Notes: a model not told the origin generated them from the letters alone. A stretch of 35,084 nt of DNA from Holosporaceae bacterium 'Namur' (GCA_014116815.1 JACGYV010000015.1:1-35084), one strand, 5' to 3'. Shown: positions 1 to 9,631, numbered from the stretch's first letter. Made by a program: numbers and translations.

Positions 1-1301
1 AACCAATAAGAAATATATATAAATTCTTAATCTCCAGCATTAGGTTGCTTGCAGTAAATCCCGGGCAGCATAAAATAGAGATTAGAAAATTTTGTACTTT
101 CACTCTTTCTTATTACTTCTTATATAGCCTGGATGTCACCTCAAGCCCGGGGCATGTTACATTTGCTTATCTTATAACCATAGGATACTTTTTCTGTATG
201 GTTCTTTTATTTAGGGAGTTTATCGCCAGTAAACAGTTTCTGGAAAAATATCTACATTACTATTGGTATTTTTTAATTACCTTTTGTTTGCCGTTCGTTT
301 CAAGTTATATGCTATTCATTGGGTTTAATGATCCGTTTTGGGTAGTAAACGGTATATTATCCGCCTTTTCTTTATACTTATTTATTGATGCAAGAAGGTT
401 TTTATTACTTTATTCTATCGGAACCTTAGGTGGGTTTATTTTATTTAAGCAAAGCGGGTTTAGTTTAGATACATTTCAGGAAATCACTACCACAGGCCGT
501 ATAGCTTATATTTATTTATTCTTCTTATTCGCCACCCTATTTTTCCTCCGCAAACGTGAGAAGGAGCAGGAAGAGAGAGTAGAAACCATGCATATATTCG
601 GCGGAGCTATGGCACATGAGGTTAAAAGCCCGCTTGCGACACTGCATATGTGTGCAGTGACCATAAATAATTTATTTCAGGGTGCCTTTAACAATAAACA
701 AGTAAAAGGGGATCTTTGTACTTTCACCCTAAATACGGAAGATGCTAATACTTTAGCAGAATTCACTCAAATGCTTACTAAAGTTAGCTCCCAGGGTATC
801 AGTACGGTTGATGGACTTCTTGCTTCACTTAAAAGCACGGTAATTGCCGATGATAAGAAGAATATCAGTATAGAAGAATGCGTTACCGCAAGCATATTGG
901 AATATAAACTCCTAAACCCTGAGAAAGACGGTGTCGTTATAAACATTGTAGAAAACTTTTTATTTTACGGCTCAATACATTATATTAAACGCTTGCTGTC
1001 TAATTTGCTTAATAATGCATATAAATATGGCGGCAGAAACGTAAAAATAGAGATTAGAGCAGAGAGCAATAAGCTATATTTTAGAGATAACGGTAAAGGC
1101 ATATCGGAAGATGATATACCATATATATTTGATAAGTTTTATACTAAAAGCAAAAGCGGCACCGGTATCGGTCTCGCCTTCTGCAAAATGATAATGCATG
1201 ATATGGGAGGATATATTGAATGCAAGTCACGCTTAGGAAAGTATACTGAATTTATCCTAACTTTCCCGACACTTAAGAAAAGAAAGAAGAAAAAAGCTTA
1301 G
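1..1301 (+). CDS. Membrane sensor histidine kinase, 5' end outside window
   Basis: The frame is open from the window edge. The first possible start inside is a TTG at 45 (418 codons), but the frame continues upstream without a stop, so the true start is probably outside. The N-terminal half (about residues 15-175 from position 45) holds about six hydrophobic membrane segments with no periplasmic sensor domain. A short charged linker follows, then a HisKA-like box (AMAHEVKSPLATL, phospho-acceptor His191 from position 45) and an HATPase domain with N box NLLNNAYKYG, G1 box DNGKGIS and G2 box GTGIGLAFC. The multi-helix sensor plus kinase layout resembles the CqsS/LqsS group of quorum-sensing kinases. 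That resemblance is inferred from architecture only. No response regulator lies in the window, so the partner is unknown. Confidence 0.85.
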   Translation, partial: PIRNIYKFLISSIRLLAVNPGQHKIEIRKFCTFTLSYYFLYSLDVTSSPGHVTFAYLITIGYFFCMVLLFREFIASKQFLEKYLHYYWYFLITFCLPFVSSYMLFIGFNDPFWVVNGILSAFSLYLFIDARRFLLLYSIGTLGGFILFKQSGFSLDTFQEITTTGRIAYIYLFFLFATLFFLRKREKEQEERVETMHIFGGAMAHEVKSPLATLHMCAVTINNLFQGAFNNKQVKGDLCTFTLNTEDANTLAEFTQMLTKVSSQGISTVDGLLASLKSTVIADDKKNISIEECVTASILEYKLLNPEKDGVVINIVENFLFYGSIHYIKRLLSNLLNNAYKYGGRNVKIEIRAESNKLYFRDNGKGISEDDIPYIFDKFYTKSKSGTGIGLAFCKMIMHDMGGYIECKSRLGKYTEFILTFPTLKKRKKKKA

Positions 1302-1635
1302 TTTAGCAGCATAACAAGTTAAATCTGATAGAAAAATTATATATTTTACTCAAATTAAATGATACTGTATTATCACTGCTACAAGAAATCTATACTTCCA
1401 AAAAAATACAATTACAAAAAAATGAATAATATTCCTATTTTACCGACTAAAAAAGATATTTGGTTAATCTATGATTATGAATGCCTTTTAAGCAAAGGTT
1501 ATTACTCGGCATTGTTTATCGGGCTGAATTCAATGATTGGTAGGAGACTCACTTGTTAATCAGCTTAAGGAGACTTAATAAGTGTTTAAATTAATATAAC
1601 AAAAGAAGGTAACCCAGATAATATAGGGTATAATA
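1302..1635. other. Intergenic stretch with a doubtful short ORF
   Basis: These bases lie between the histidine kinase and a convergent membrane-protein gene. A plus-strand frame at 1359-1559 (66 codons) could start internally at the ATG at 1422, but neither start has a Shine-Dalgarno sequence and the translation matches no family I recognise. It may be a gene remnant. I see no convincing terminator or promoter here. Confidence 0.4.
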
Positions 1636-2172
1636 CTAAAAATTATCTTTTCTACTAATTTTATAATTATAGAAATTTTTCTTTACCATCAAATAAAAAA
1701 TTAAGTTTTGCACTAAGTAAACAGCTATAATGTTATATACTCCTTGTGTTTGAATAAAGAACTTTACAATTATGTTTACAATCCCCGTGAATGCAAGCCA
1801 AGTTGAGACAAATTTTAAATCGTTTAACATGCTATCAGGTCGCATAAAAATATATGATTTAGAAGAAAAGTTGCCTAAAAACTTCCTGAAATTTCGTAGA
1901 ATAATGGTTGTTAACATTATATATGCTGAAAGAAATCCAATTACAAATTGCACAACTATAGGAACACCAAGCTTAACATCAATATAATATTTAATTATAT
2001 CTTTAGGAAAATATTTATAAACTATGAATACAAAAAATAATGAAAGCAGCATTATTATATAATTAAAATATGTTATATGTAAGTAAACGGCAAGTTTTTT
2101 TCTAGGTTTTTCAGTAGCCTTCATTACAGCTATAAAAAGTTTATTATTTTTCAATTTCATTTTTACTCCCAT
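1636..2172 (-). CDS. Hypothetical four-helix membrane protein
   Basis: A 178-residue protein with a basic N-terminus (many Lys/Arg in residues 1-28). About four hydrophobic segments follow, near residues 33-52, 68-92, 122-140 and 143-162, and a basic tail. This predicts an inner-membrane protein with little soluble mass. I recognise no family motif and cannot assign a function. It is convergent with the preceding kinase and has no operon partner: glmU ends about 160 bases upstream on the same strand. The low-complexity AT-rich composition matches the surroundings. The length and the regular alternation of hydrophobic and basic segments support a real gene more than chance. Confidence 0.6.
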   Translation of the reverse strand: MGVKMKLKNNKLFIAVMKATEKPRKKLAVYLHITYFNYIIMLLSLFFVFIVYKYFPKDIIKYYIDVKLGVPIVVQFVIGFLSAYIMLTTIILRNFRKFLGNFSSKSYIFMRPDSMLNDLKFVSTWLAFTGIVNIIVKFFIQTQGVYNIIAVYLVQNLIFYLMVKKNFYNYKISRKDNF

Positions 2173-2336
2173 TTAATTCAAAAATTAAATATTAAACTAT
2201 GTATATACAATTAAGAATTTTTTTCAATTAATTTAAATATTACTTTTTTACTCTTCTTCTACTACTTATTTCATAATAATATTTTGCTTAATCAAAATAT
2301 TATTAACTCTTTTTCCCTAGCGCAATTAATGATAAT

Positions 2337-3653
2337 CTACCCTCTTTTCCTTCCCCTGCCCTTTAAATTAACTTGTCTGGCTCTGGCGATTGCCAGATCA
2401 TTGGGTTCAACATCCCGAGTAATTGTGCTTCCTGCGCCGATCAAGGCATTATCCCCGATATTTACGGGAGAAATAATGGCACTATTGGAGCCGATAAATA
2501 CATCATCCCCTACTTTGGAAAAATGCTTATTTTTACCGTCATAATTACAAAAAATCGTCCCTGCCCCAATGTTACAATTTTTCCCGACTTCAGCATCCCC
2601 GATATAAGATAAATGAGAAGCTTTGCTTCCTTCCGCGAGCCTGGCATTCTTTAACTCAACAAAATTACCTATCTTGTTATCCCCGCTTAGAACATTATTC
2701 GGCCTCAACCTGGCAAAAGGACCTATTTTGCAATTAGCTCCTATCTTTGATTGTTCAATATGAGAAAATGAGAAAACTTCCGTATCTTTTTCTATCACTA
2801 CCCCTGTCCCGAAAAAAACATAAGGATAAATTTTGCTTCCACCGGCAATTATGGTATCAGCAGAAAAATGCACGGTATGAGGAGCAAATAAAATCACCCC
2901 TTCACTCATCATTTCTCTTCTCATCCTATTTTGAAAAATTTCTTCAAGTCGGGCAAGTTGTACTAGGTCATTTACTCCTAATGCTTCCTCTTCTTCACCT
3001 AAAATATAACTACAGGGATATCCTTTATCATTAGCTAATCTCACAAGATCTGTCAGGTAATATTCTCTCGAAGCGTTATTATTTTTTATTTCTTTAGTAA
3101 GCCGGATAGCTTCCGAAGTTCTAATAAGCATTATACCTGAGTTGCAAAGATCAATACGCTTAACTTCAGGAGCGGCATCTTTTTCTTCTATTATATCTAA
3201 TAAATTTTGATCCTGATTAGTTATAAATCTACCATAGCCTGTAGGGTTTTGCGCATAAAACCCAAAAGCGGTAATAGCCGCGTTACTGTTTTTCGTCCGC
3301 TCGATCATTTGGTTTAAGGTTTGGTAGGTAACCAGCGGAGTATCACCATATAACACTAAGATATATTCCGACCCGATATTTTCAAGCTCGGCACACTGCA
3401 CCGCATGCGCTGTTCCCAGCTGTTCTTCCTGTATATAGGAAGCAAAATTATATTTATTTTCAAGTAACTTGAATTCAGCATGCTCTTTTAAAGTTTCGCT
3501 CGCAACCACCCTAATATCAGTTGATATCTGCCGACTTAAATTAATAATATGCTCAATAAGCGGTATATTTCCTACACTATGCATTACCTTAGGTAATGCT
3601 GTTTTCATTCTCTTACCCTTTCCCGCAGCAAGTATTATAGTCGTGATATTCAT
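2337..3653 (-). CDS. glmU: Bifunctional GlmU: GlcN-1-P acetyltransferase / GlcNAc-1-P uridyltransferase
   Basis: GlmU makes UDP-GlcNAc for peptidoglycan and lipid A in two steps: acetylation of GlcN-1-P, then uridylation. The N-terminal nucleotidyltransferase domain (about residues 1-225) starts with the signature LAAGKGKRMKTALPK and has the sugar-nucleotide motif YGDTPL. The C-terminal half is a left-handed beta-helix of hexapeptide repeats, with the acetyltransferase region SYIGDAEVG and IGAGTIFCNYDG near residues 350-380. At 438 residues it is close to the usual 430-460. The tail ends in a basic KGRGRKRG. It is divergent from secD, with 127 bases between the two starts. Together with murA in this window it shows that peptidoglycan precursor synthesis is retained. 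Confidence 0.96.
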   Translation of the reverse strand: MNITTIILAAGKGKRMKTALPKVMHSVGNIPLIEHIINLSRQISTDIRVVASETLKEHAEFKLLENKYNFASYIQEEQLGTAHAVQCAELENIGSEYILVLYGDTPLVTYQTLNQMIERTKNSNAAITAFGFYAQNPTGYGRFITNQDQNLLDIIEEKDAAPEVKRIDLCNSGIMLIRTSEAIRLTKEIKNNNASREYYLTDLVRLANDKGYPCSYILGEEEEALGVNDLVQLARLEEIFQNRMRREMMSEGVILFAPHTVHFSADTIIAGGSKIYPYVFFGTGVVIEKDTEVFSFSHIEQSKIGANCKIGPFARLRPNNVLSGDNKIGNFVELKNARLAEGSKASHLSYIGDAEVGKNCNIGAGTIFCNYDGKNKHFSKVGDDVFIGSNSAIISPVNIGDNALIGAGSTITRDVEPNDLAIARARQVNLKGRGRKRG

Positions 3654-3780
3654 AAGTAAAAACGTATTTTTTTTACAACTTAGAAAAAAAAAAGCAATCC
3701 TTCAAGGAAATACTTACTTGATAAAAATGCTTATTACTATTAAAAGCTTTAAAAACAACGCTTGATAATAAGTAAAAAAA

Positions 3781-5358
3781 ATGCTGACAATACCTAAGTG
3801 GAAAGTTTACACCATTATATTTACCTGTCTTATTAGTATCTATCTATCAATTCCTACCCTTTTTCCGCAAATAACGGATTCAAGCTTAAAGTCTGCTTTC
3901 CCGGCTAATAAAGTTAATTTAGGTTTAGATTTAAGAGGAGGAGCTTCATTATTACTTGAGGTTGACAGTAAACATTATTTCAGTGAGCAGCTGGAAAATA
4001 CCGTAGAGCAGATAAAAACCAAGCTGAGAATGGAAAAAATCGGATTTGAAAAATTTAATATTAACGAAGATTATATTACTATCCATTTATCCTCTACCGA
4101 CTCAATATATGAGGCTAAAACAATAATTTATAATATTTTCGGCAACACCGCACAAATTGAAGCAAATAAAAATGTTCTTATTTTATCCTTAGCACAAATT
4201 ATTAAAAGCGGAATTAAAAATAATTTAATGGCGCAGACCCAAGAGATTATAAGAAGAAGAATTGATGAAACCGGCACCAAGGAAGTAGATCTGCAAATGC
4301 AAGGGGATAATCAGATTCTTCTCCAAGTTCCCGGCTTAGAGAATCCGGAACAAATTAAAAGACTACTCGGGCAAACAGCTAAACTTTCCTTCCATTTAGT
4401 AGATGATAGCGTAAGGCTTTCAGATGCTGCAAACGGTAAAGTGCCTTATGGTTCAAAATTATTACCCCTTGATACAAAAGAAAGAGGTAATTTCGGTAAA
4501 AGCGTTTTAGTGGTAAAAAGTAGAGCGGCATTAAGCGGTGATATGCTTACCGATGCTCAAACTACGGTAAATAACGGCTCAGCTGTGGTACACTTTAAAC
4601 TTACCGGAGTGGGCAGTAAAATTTTTGCCGATTTGACTTCTAAAAATACCGGCAAACTTCTTGCTATTGTTTTAGACGGGAAAATCATCAGCGCGCCCGG
4701 AATTAGAGAGCCGATTTTAGGAGGAAGCGGAACAATTTCCGGTAACTTCAGCATTCAATCAGCTAATGAACTCGCACTACTGCTTAGGGCGGGAGCCTTG
4801 CCTGCACCAATAAATATCGTCGAAGAAAGAACAGTAGGCCCAAGCTTGGGAGCTGATTCCATTGAAGCAGGTATAAAAGCCGTAGTTGCAGGAGTTATCC
4901 TTGTTATGTTGCTTATGTTTGTTTTCTACGGGTTATTCGGTATGGTTGCTAATTTTGCGCTCCTGTTTAACTTACTTATGACTATTGCCGCATTATCATT
5001 ATTCAGTGCTACTCTCACCCTCCCCGGCATTGCAGGAATGGTTTTAACTTTAGGGATGGCAGTTGATGCTAATGTGCTAATTTTCGAAAGAGTAAAAGAA
5101 GAAGTTAAAAAAGGAAAAACCCCGCTTTCTGCTCTTGAGAGCGGTTATAACTTAGCTTTCAGCACAATTTTAGATTCAAACTTAACTACAATTTTAGCTG
5201 CAATTATACTCTATATATTCGGCACAGGCCCGGTTAAGGGGTTTGCAGTTACGCTTACAATCGGTATACTTTGCTCTATGTTTACGGCGGTTTCACTTAC
5301 AAAGCTTATAATTGCCAAATGGTATAGAACTAAAAAACCTAAACTACTAATGTTGTAA
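3781..5358 (+). CDS. secD: Protein translocase subunit SecD
   Basis: SecD is an inner-membrane RND-fold partner of SecYEG that uses the proton gradient to help complete export. The 525-residue protein has an N-terminal membrane helix (about residues 9-27), the family motif LGLDLRGGASLLLEVD (about 43-58) and a large periplasmic region. Five C-terminal membrane helices (about 365-515) contain the conserved segment GMAVDANVLIFERVKEE. No secF follows; secF must lie elsewhere, or SecD acts without a linked partner. The next gene starts four bases after the stop, so secD heads an apparent operon with the NtrY-like kinase and two transporters. The ATG at 3781 follows an A-run without a clear Shine-Dalgarno sequence. 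Confidence 0.96.
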   Translation: MLTIPKWKVYTIIFTCLISIYLSIPTLFPQITDSSLKSAFPANKVNLGLDLRGGASLLLEVDSKHYFSEQLENTVEQIKTKLRMEKIGFEKFNINEDYITIHLSSTDSIYEAKTIIYNIFGNTAQIEANKNVLILSLAQIIKSGIKNNLMAQTQEIIRRRIDETGTKEVDLQMQGDNQILLQVPGLENPEQIKRLLGQTAKLSFHLVDDSVRLSDAANGKVPYGSKLLPLDTKERGNFGKSVLVVKSRAALSGDMLTDAQTTVNNGSAVVHFKLTGVGSKIFADLTSKNTGKLLAIVLDGKIISAPGIREPILGGSGTISGNFSIQSANELALLLRAGALPAPINIVEERTVGPSLGADSIEAGIKAVVAGVILVMLLMFVFYGLFGMVANFALLFNLLMTIAALSLFSATLTLPGIAGMVLTLGMAVDANVLIFERVKEEVKKGKTPLSALESGYNLAFSTILDSNLTTILAAIILYIFGTGPVKGFAVTLTIGILCSMFTAVSLTKLIIAKWYRTKKPKLLML

Positions 5359-5361
5359 ATT

Positions 5362-7356
5362 GTGTTTAAGTACTTTTACAGAAAACTTTCCGATACCACT
5401 TTAAAAAGAAAAATAGTTTTTTTAGTAGGCGGCTTAGTTACCATAACACCTACGGTTCTGGTTGCAGTTTTTGCACTCATTTATTATTTTTTAGGCGTAG
5501 AAAAATTATTTAATGATAAAATCGGTTTTGCAATATCCGAAACCGTTAAGATTGCCGAGCTTTATTTAAAAGAACATAAAGATAGCATTAAAGCTGATAT
5601 ATTAGGCGTTACAAACAGTATTGCAAAAAACCAGGTGGTACTATCTGAAAGCCCGGAATATTTCAGCATACTTCTAAATAAAGAAGCGGAGCTTAGGAAC
5701 CTTTCCGAAGCTATGGTTTTTACTCCTACTCAAGTATTAGGTAAAAACTATTTAAGTTTTTCTTTGACCTTTGAGAGACTGCCCGAGGAGACTTTAAAAG
5801 AGGCAAGTACCGGGAAACTTATAATAATCAGCTCCGAGCAGGAAGATAAAGTAAGAGCTATTATAAAGCTGGATAACTTCATCGATACCTATCTTTTAGT
5901 CGGAAGGTACGTAGATAGTGAAATTATTAACTATTTAGCGAGTACGAAAGGCTCTGCTAACCTTTATAAAACTATGCTTAAAGATAAAGATAAAACTCAA
6001 GTAAAGCTTGAAATTGCCTTTATTGTTATCACTATTATTCTATGCCTTGGTTCAATCATTACAGCAGTAAAATTAGCAAATATTATTTCCCGTCCGATTA
6101 ACCAATTGGTTGAGGCCACTTCTAAAATTAAGGCACGGGACTTTTCCGTCAGAGTACCCGAAAGAAAACATGCCAGAGATGAAACTGCCGTTCTTGCTAA
6201 AGCTTTTAATAGTATGACTAAGAAAATTGCCGAGCAAACAAATGAACTTATCAGCGCAAAAGATATTATAGATGAAAGGAGAAGGTTCATAGAAGCAATT
6301 TTAACCGAAGTTTCGAGCGGTGTTCTGGTTATTAACCCTAAAGGTTTAATAACACTCTGCAATCAATCGGCTGCCAAACTTTTAAAGAAAGAAGAGACTA
6401 AGATTATAAACCAGCCTTACCAGGATTCACTTCCCGAAATTTTGGAACTTTTGGAAAAAGCTTCTATTTCCTCTCAAGAACTTATTGAAGGTAATATAAC
6501 CATTGAACGAGGAGATAAAAAAACTTATCTGTTTGTCAGAATCGGAACAGAGTTTAATACTAAGCAGGAATTGGAAAGATTTATTATTACCATAGATGAC
6601 ATGTCCAAACTTATTGCTGCTCAAAGATCAGCCGCCTGGGCGGATGTGGCCAGAAGAATTGCACATGAAATTAAAAACCCTCTCACTCCTATTAATTTAT
6701 CAGCCGAACAACTAAAGAGAAAATTCTTAAAAGAAATTAAATCCGAGCCTGAACTCTTTACAAAGTATGTGGATACCATTACCCGGCATGTTTCAGATAT
6801 TGGTATGATGGTAGAGGAATTTGTCCAATTTGCGCGTATTCCCTCCCCTAAACTTGCAAGATATGATCTACTGCAAATTATCAACGAAGTAATTTTTTCT
6901 CAAAAAAGCATTAACCCCAATATAAAATATCAATTTGACAATATTTTGGAAGAATGTTATGTAAAGTGCGACAGAGCACAAATAACACAAGTTTTTTTTA
7001 ATCTTATAAAGAATTCCAATGAAGCAATTGAAGCAAAAGCTCAAAACCAAACCTTCAGGCCTGAAATTCATATTTATTATCAAATCAGCGAGGATTTAAA
7101 CTTGGTGAAAGTGTTTATAAAAGATAATGGCCAAGGCATCCCGCTCGATCTTATCGATAGAATTTCCGAACCCTATATTACTACAAAATCTACCGGCACA
7201 GGCCTTGGGCTTTCTATAGTCAAAAAGATTGTAGAAGACCACGGAGGCACACTTTCAATACAAAATAATGAAGAAGGTGTTTTAGCTACCTTCACCTTAA
7301 AATTATTTCATAACAACCTATTAAATGAGGAAAACCATGCAAGCAAATCAGCATAA
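5362..7356 (+). CDS. ntrY: NtrY-like nitrogen-regulation sensor histidine kinase
   Basis: A 664-residue membrane kinase starting at a GTG four bases after secD. Domain order: membrane helix (about 20-45), periplasmic sensor region (about 46-210), second membrane helix (about 213-236), HAMP linker (about 237-292), a PAS-like region (about 305-410), HisKA and HATPase. His435 in RRIAHEIKNPLTPINLS is the expected phospho-acceptor; the PLTPI variant is typical of NtrY. ATP-binding boxes are NLIKNSNEAIE, DNGQGIP and GTGLGLSIV. NtrY phosphorylates NtrX, an AAA+ regulator often tied to sigma-54; no ntrX gene is in this window. The family is common in alphaproteobacteria, including Rickettsiales. Assignment as NtrY rather than another HAMP-PAS kinase rests on this architecture. 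Confidence 0.85.
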   Translation: MFKYFYRKLSDTTLKRKIVFLVGGLVTITPTVLVAVFALIYYFLGVEKLFNDKIGFAISETVKIAELYLKEHKDSIKADILGVTNSIAKNQVVLSESPEYFSILLNKEAELRNLSEAMVFTPTQVLGKNYLSFSLTFERLPEETLKEASTGKLIIISSEQEDKVRAIIKLDNFIDTYLLVGRYVDSEIINYLASTKGSANLYKTMLKDKDKTQVKLEIAFIVITIILCLGSIITAVKLANIISRPINQLVEATSKIKARDFSVRVPERKHARDETAVLAKAFNSMTKKIAEQTNELISAKDIIDERRRFIEAILTEVSSGVLVINPKGLITLCNQSAAKLLKKEETKIINQPYQDSLPEILELLEKASISSQELIEGNITIERGDKKTYLFVRIGTEFNTKQELERFIITIDDMSKLIAAQRSAAWADVARRIAHEIKNPLTPINLSAEQLKRKFLKEIKSEPELFTKYVDTITRHVSDIGMMVEEFVQFARIPSPKLARYDLLQIINEVIFSQKSINPNIKYQFDNILEECYVKCDRAQITQVFFNLIKNSNEAIEAKAQNQTFRPEIHIYYQISEDLNLVKVFIKDNGQGIPLDLIDRISEPYITTKSTGTGLGLSIVKKIVEDHGGTLSIQNNEEGVLATFTLKLFHNNLLNEENHASKSA

Positions 7357-8371
7357 TAATATATATGGAATTTTATTCATGATCTTAAATGCTGCTGCTT
7401 TAGCAATACTCTACGCAGTTATGAAGCTTGCATCTAAAGATATAAGTACAAATCAGATAATATTTTTTTATAAATCTCTTATACTTATATCCATATTACC
7501 TTGGATATTTAAAAACGGCTTTAAATCTATAGCTACCGATCAAATAAAACTCCACCTTATACGAGGATTTTTAAGTATTTGCGGCTCATTATCATTTATG
7601 TATGCCTTAAAATATGTAGATCTGGTCGATGCAACGGCTTTAGGTTACTTGGAACAGGTTTTATTAGTTGCAATCGGTATGCTTTACTTTAAAGAAACTA
7701 CGACTAAAAGTAAGATTTTCTGTGTGTTTGCAAGCTTTGTCGGAGCATCGGTAATCCTTTATCCCGATCTTTTAAAATTTGAAGAGGGCTTTATTCCGGT
7801 TTTCTTTGCAAAAGGCGGATTTAAAGAATTTAATTTCTTCTACTTATTCACTTTACTTGCGGTAGCTTGCTGGACGATGAATTGCATAGTAGTGAAAGTT
7901 ATGGGTAAAACGGAGAAAACTAAAACTCAATTATTCTATGTAACTCTTTTCTCATGCATATTTGCCTATCCCTTTGCTTTTATCGAGTGGGGAACTAACA
8001 ACTTAGCCGGATTGGAGATATGGTCACCGAATAGACTAATTACTTTGGAAGAAATCGGCTTGGATTTCGATCTGTTTAAATACATAGCAGTAATTGCGCT
8101 TTGTTATTTTATACATAATATTTCCTTCTTTAAAGCATTTAAATATGCTGAAATATCCACTGTTATTCCTTTTGAATACAGCAAGATTGTCTTCATCGGA
8201 ATTTTACAATTCTATATGTTTGATAAAACCCCGGAAACCGTATCCTACATCGGATATTTCTTAATTGTAGGTTCAGGTCTTATCTTGATAAGATCCGAAG
8301 CTAAGCGTAGAAAGAAGAAAAAAATACAACAACAAATTGAGCAGTTGAACGAGGAATACGAGCATGCATAA
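7337..8371 (+). CDS. EamA/DMT-family transporter, copy 1
   Basis: A ten-helix drug/metabolite-transporter-type permease with two EamA repeats: residues 5-150 with HLIRGFLSICGSLSF and ATALGYLEQVLLV, and about 170-330 with FFKAFKYAEISTVIPFEYSK. I chose the ATG at 7337 because GAGG sits six bases before it; the upstream ATG at 7325 lies inside ntrY with no ribosome site. The gene overlaps the ntrY end by about 20 bases and is followed by a paralogue. Rickettsial EamA proteins include an S-adenosylmethionine importer, but the substrate here cannot be read from sequence. Two loops are longer than in copy 2, near residues 150-170 and 225-250. The C-terminus is a charged KRRKKKK tail ending with many Glu/Gln. 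Confidence 0.88.
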   Translation: MQANQHNNIYGILFMILNAAALAILYAVMKLASKDISTNQIIFFYKSLILISILPWIFKNGFKSIATDQIKLHLIRGFLSICGSLSFMYALKYVDLVDATALGYLEQVLLVAIGMLYFKETTTKSKIFCVFASFVGASVILYPDLLKFEEGFIPVFFAKGGFKEFNFFYLFTLLAVACWTMNCIVVKVMGKTEKTKTQLFYVTLFSCIFAYPFAFIEWGTNNLAGLEIWSPNRLITLEEIGLDFDLFKYIAVIALCYFIHNISFFKAFKYAEISTVIPFEYSKIVFIGILQFYMFDKTPETVSYIGYFLIVGSGLILIRSEAKRRKKKKIQQQIEQLNEEYEHA

Positions 8372-9305
8372 AATAAAAACTAAATTAAAAAACGATAAGG
8401 TAAGTTCAGGTATATTGCTTATGATTGTGCATGCAATCGCTATGTCGGGGCTGTATGTAGTTTCTAAAAAACTTATGCATACTTTACACCCTAACCAGGT
8501 AGCTTTCCTTTATAAATTTGCAATCCTTATTGCAATTATTCCCTGGTGCTTTGTGGGCGGGATTAAAAAAAATCTTAAAACTAATAAATTGGGGACTCAT
8601 GTTGCAAGAGGAACCTTTAGTATTATGGCTTCTTTATGCTTCTTTTTTGCGCTATCGAAGCTAAATGTACTTGATGCTGCAGCTATTACTTTTCTGGAGC
8701 AGGCTTTAATTGTTTCCGTGGGGGTAATATTCTTTAAAGAGCAGCTGAATATTGCTAAGATCGTATTTATCTTATGCGGTTTAATAGGTACTCTTTTAAT
8801 TATTAAACCCGGCTTTCAAGAGTTTAACGGATATTATGTTTATCTCTTCATGGCGCTTCTCTTTTGGGCAGGAAATAATATAACCATAAAAGTTCTAGGA
8901 AAAACCGAGCGATCTAAAGGGCAGCTATTTTATGTAACACTGGTTTCCTCGCTAGTTTCATTTCCTCTTGCTCTTCAAGCCTGGGAACCTATTCAATTTT
9001 GGCATATTAAGTATTTAGCAATTCTTGCAATTTGTTACCTTATTCACTCAGCAGCATTGTTTAAAGCATTTAAATATGCCGATATTTCTACCGTAATGCC
9101 TTATGACTATACCAGATTAGTGTTCGGCGGAATACTCGGGTATATTATATTTAGGGAAGTGCCGGATAGATTTTCGCTGATCGGCTACTTTATAATTACC
9201 CTAGGAGGGTTGTATTTAATTCAGTACGAAGCAAGAAGAAAGTATAAAAAAACGCCGGCCTCTATTGAAGCAAAAATAGTAAGCTCAGGTGCAAAAGCAG
9301 ATTAA
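8364..9305 (+). CDS. EamA/DMT-family transporter, copy 2
   Basis: A 313-residue paralogue of the preceding gene, starting inside its last codons (8-base overlap), which suggests translational coupling. The same landmarks recur in order: HVARGTFSIMASLCF, AAAITFLEQALIV, VLGKTERSKGQLFYVTL and FKAFKYADISTVMPYDYTR. About ten hydrophobic helices fill the protein, and a basic EARRKYKK tail follows. It lacks the two long loops of copy 1. The pair clearly came from a tandem duplication and have diverged, so they may import different metabolites or work as a heterodimer. Both options are inference. It is the last gene of the secD operon. Confidence 0.88.
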   Translation: MHKIKTKLKNDKVSSGILLMIVHAIAMSGLYVVSKKLMHTLHPNQVAFLYKFAILIAIIPWCFVGGIKKNLKTNKLGTHVARGTFSIMASLCFFFALSKLNVLDAAAITFLEQALIVSVGVIFFKEQLNIAKIVFILCGLIGTLLIIKPGFQEFNGYYVYLFMALLFWAGNNITIKVLGKTERSKGQLFYVTLVSSLVSFPLALQAWEPIQFWHIKYLAILAICYLIHSAALFKAFKYADISTVMPYDYTRLVFGGILGYIIFREVPDRFSLIGYFIITLGGLYLIQYEARRKYKKTPASIEAKIVSSGAKAD

Positions 9306-9418
9306 GCTTTTTTTCATCGGCATAATTGAAGAGTTAAAATATAATTTAATTTACTTAGATATTTTGCCGCATTTCTTTTAACTAATAATATTTATTATTT
9401 ATTTAAAAGGAGTGCCGT

Positions 9419-9631
9419 ATGACTTCTAATGCCCCGATTACAAAAAACCCGACAGAGCAAAAAACAAAAGAAGCTAAAACCACCGATCATAATATCATAC
9501 CACCCATTACACAGAAATACGCTGCTTATGTTAAAGAAGCAGAAGCTGAAAGAGAAGTAGACCCTCATGCCGATGATAAAACCACAGATACTGAAAGCAA
9601 AGATAGGGGTCCCGGTGTAGGTGGGGATTAG
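9419..9631 (+). CDS. Small hydrophilic, probably disordered protein
   Basis: A 70-residue protein rich in Lys, Thr, Glu, Asp and Pro with almost no hydrophobic stretches, ending in the glycine-rich RGPGVGGD. I recognise no domain. A strong Shine-Dalgarno sequence (AAAAGGAG, about six bases before the ATG) argues that it is translated. It has its own spacing on both sides (113 bases after the transporter, about 200 before the ABC genes), so it may be a single-gene transcript. No signal peptide or membrane segment is visible. The composition would suit an unstructured cytosolic or secreted effector-like peptide, but nothing proves this. Confidence 0.6.
   Translation: MTSNAPITKNPTEQKTKEAKTTDHNIIPPITQKYAAYVKEAEAEREVDPHADDKTTDTESKDRGPGVGGD

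Noticed and set aside
1359..1559. 66-codon plus-strand ORF as a gene
   Set aside because: No ribosome site, no recognisable motif and an intergenic location; kept only as a doubtful remnant.
1772..1987. 71-codon plus-strand ORF inside the membrane-protein gene
   Set aside because: It is antisense to a better-supported ORF with membrane topology.
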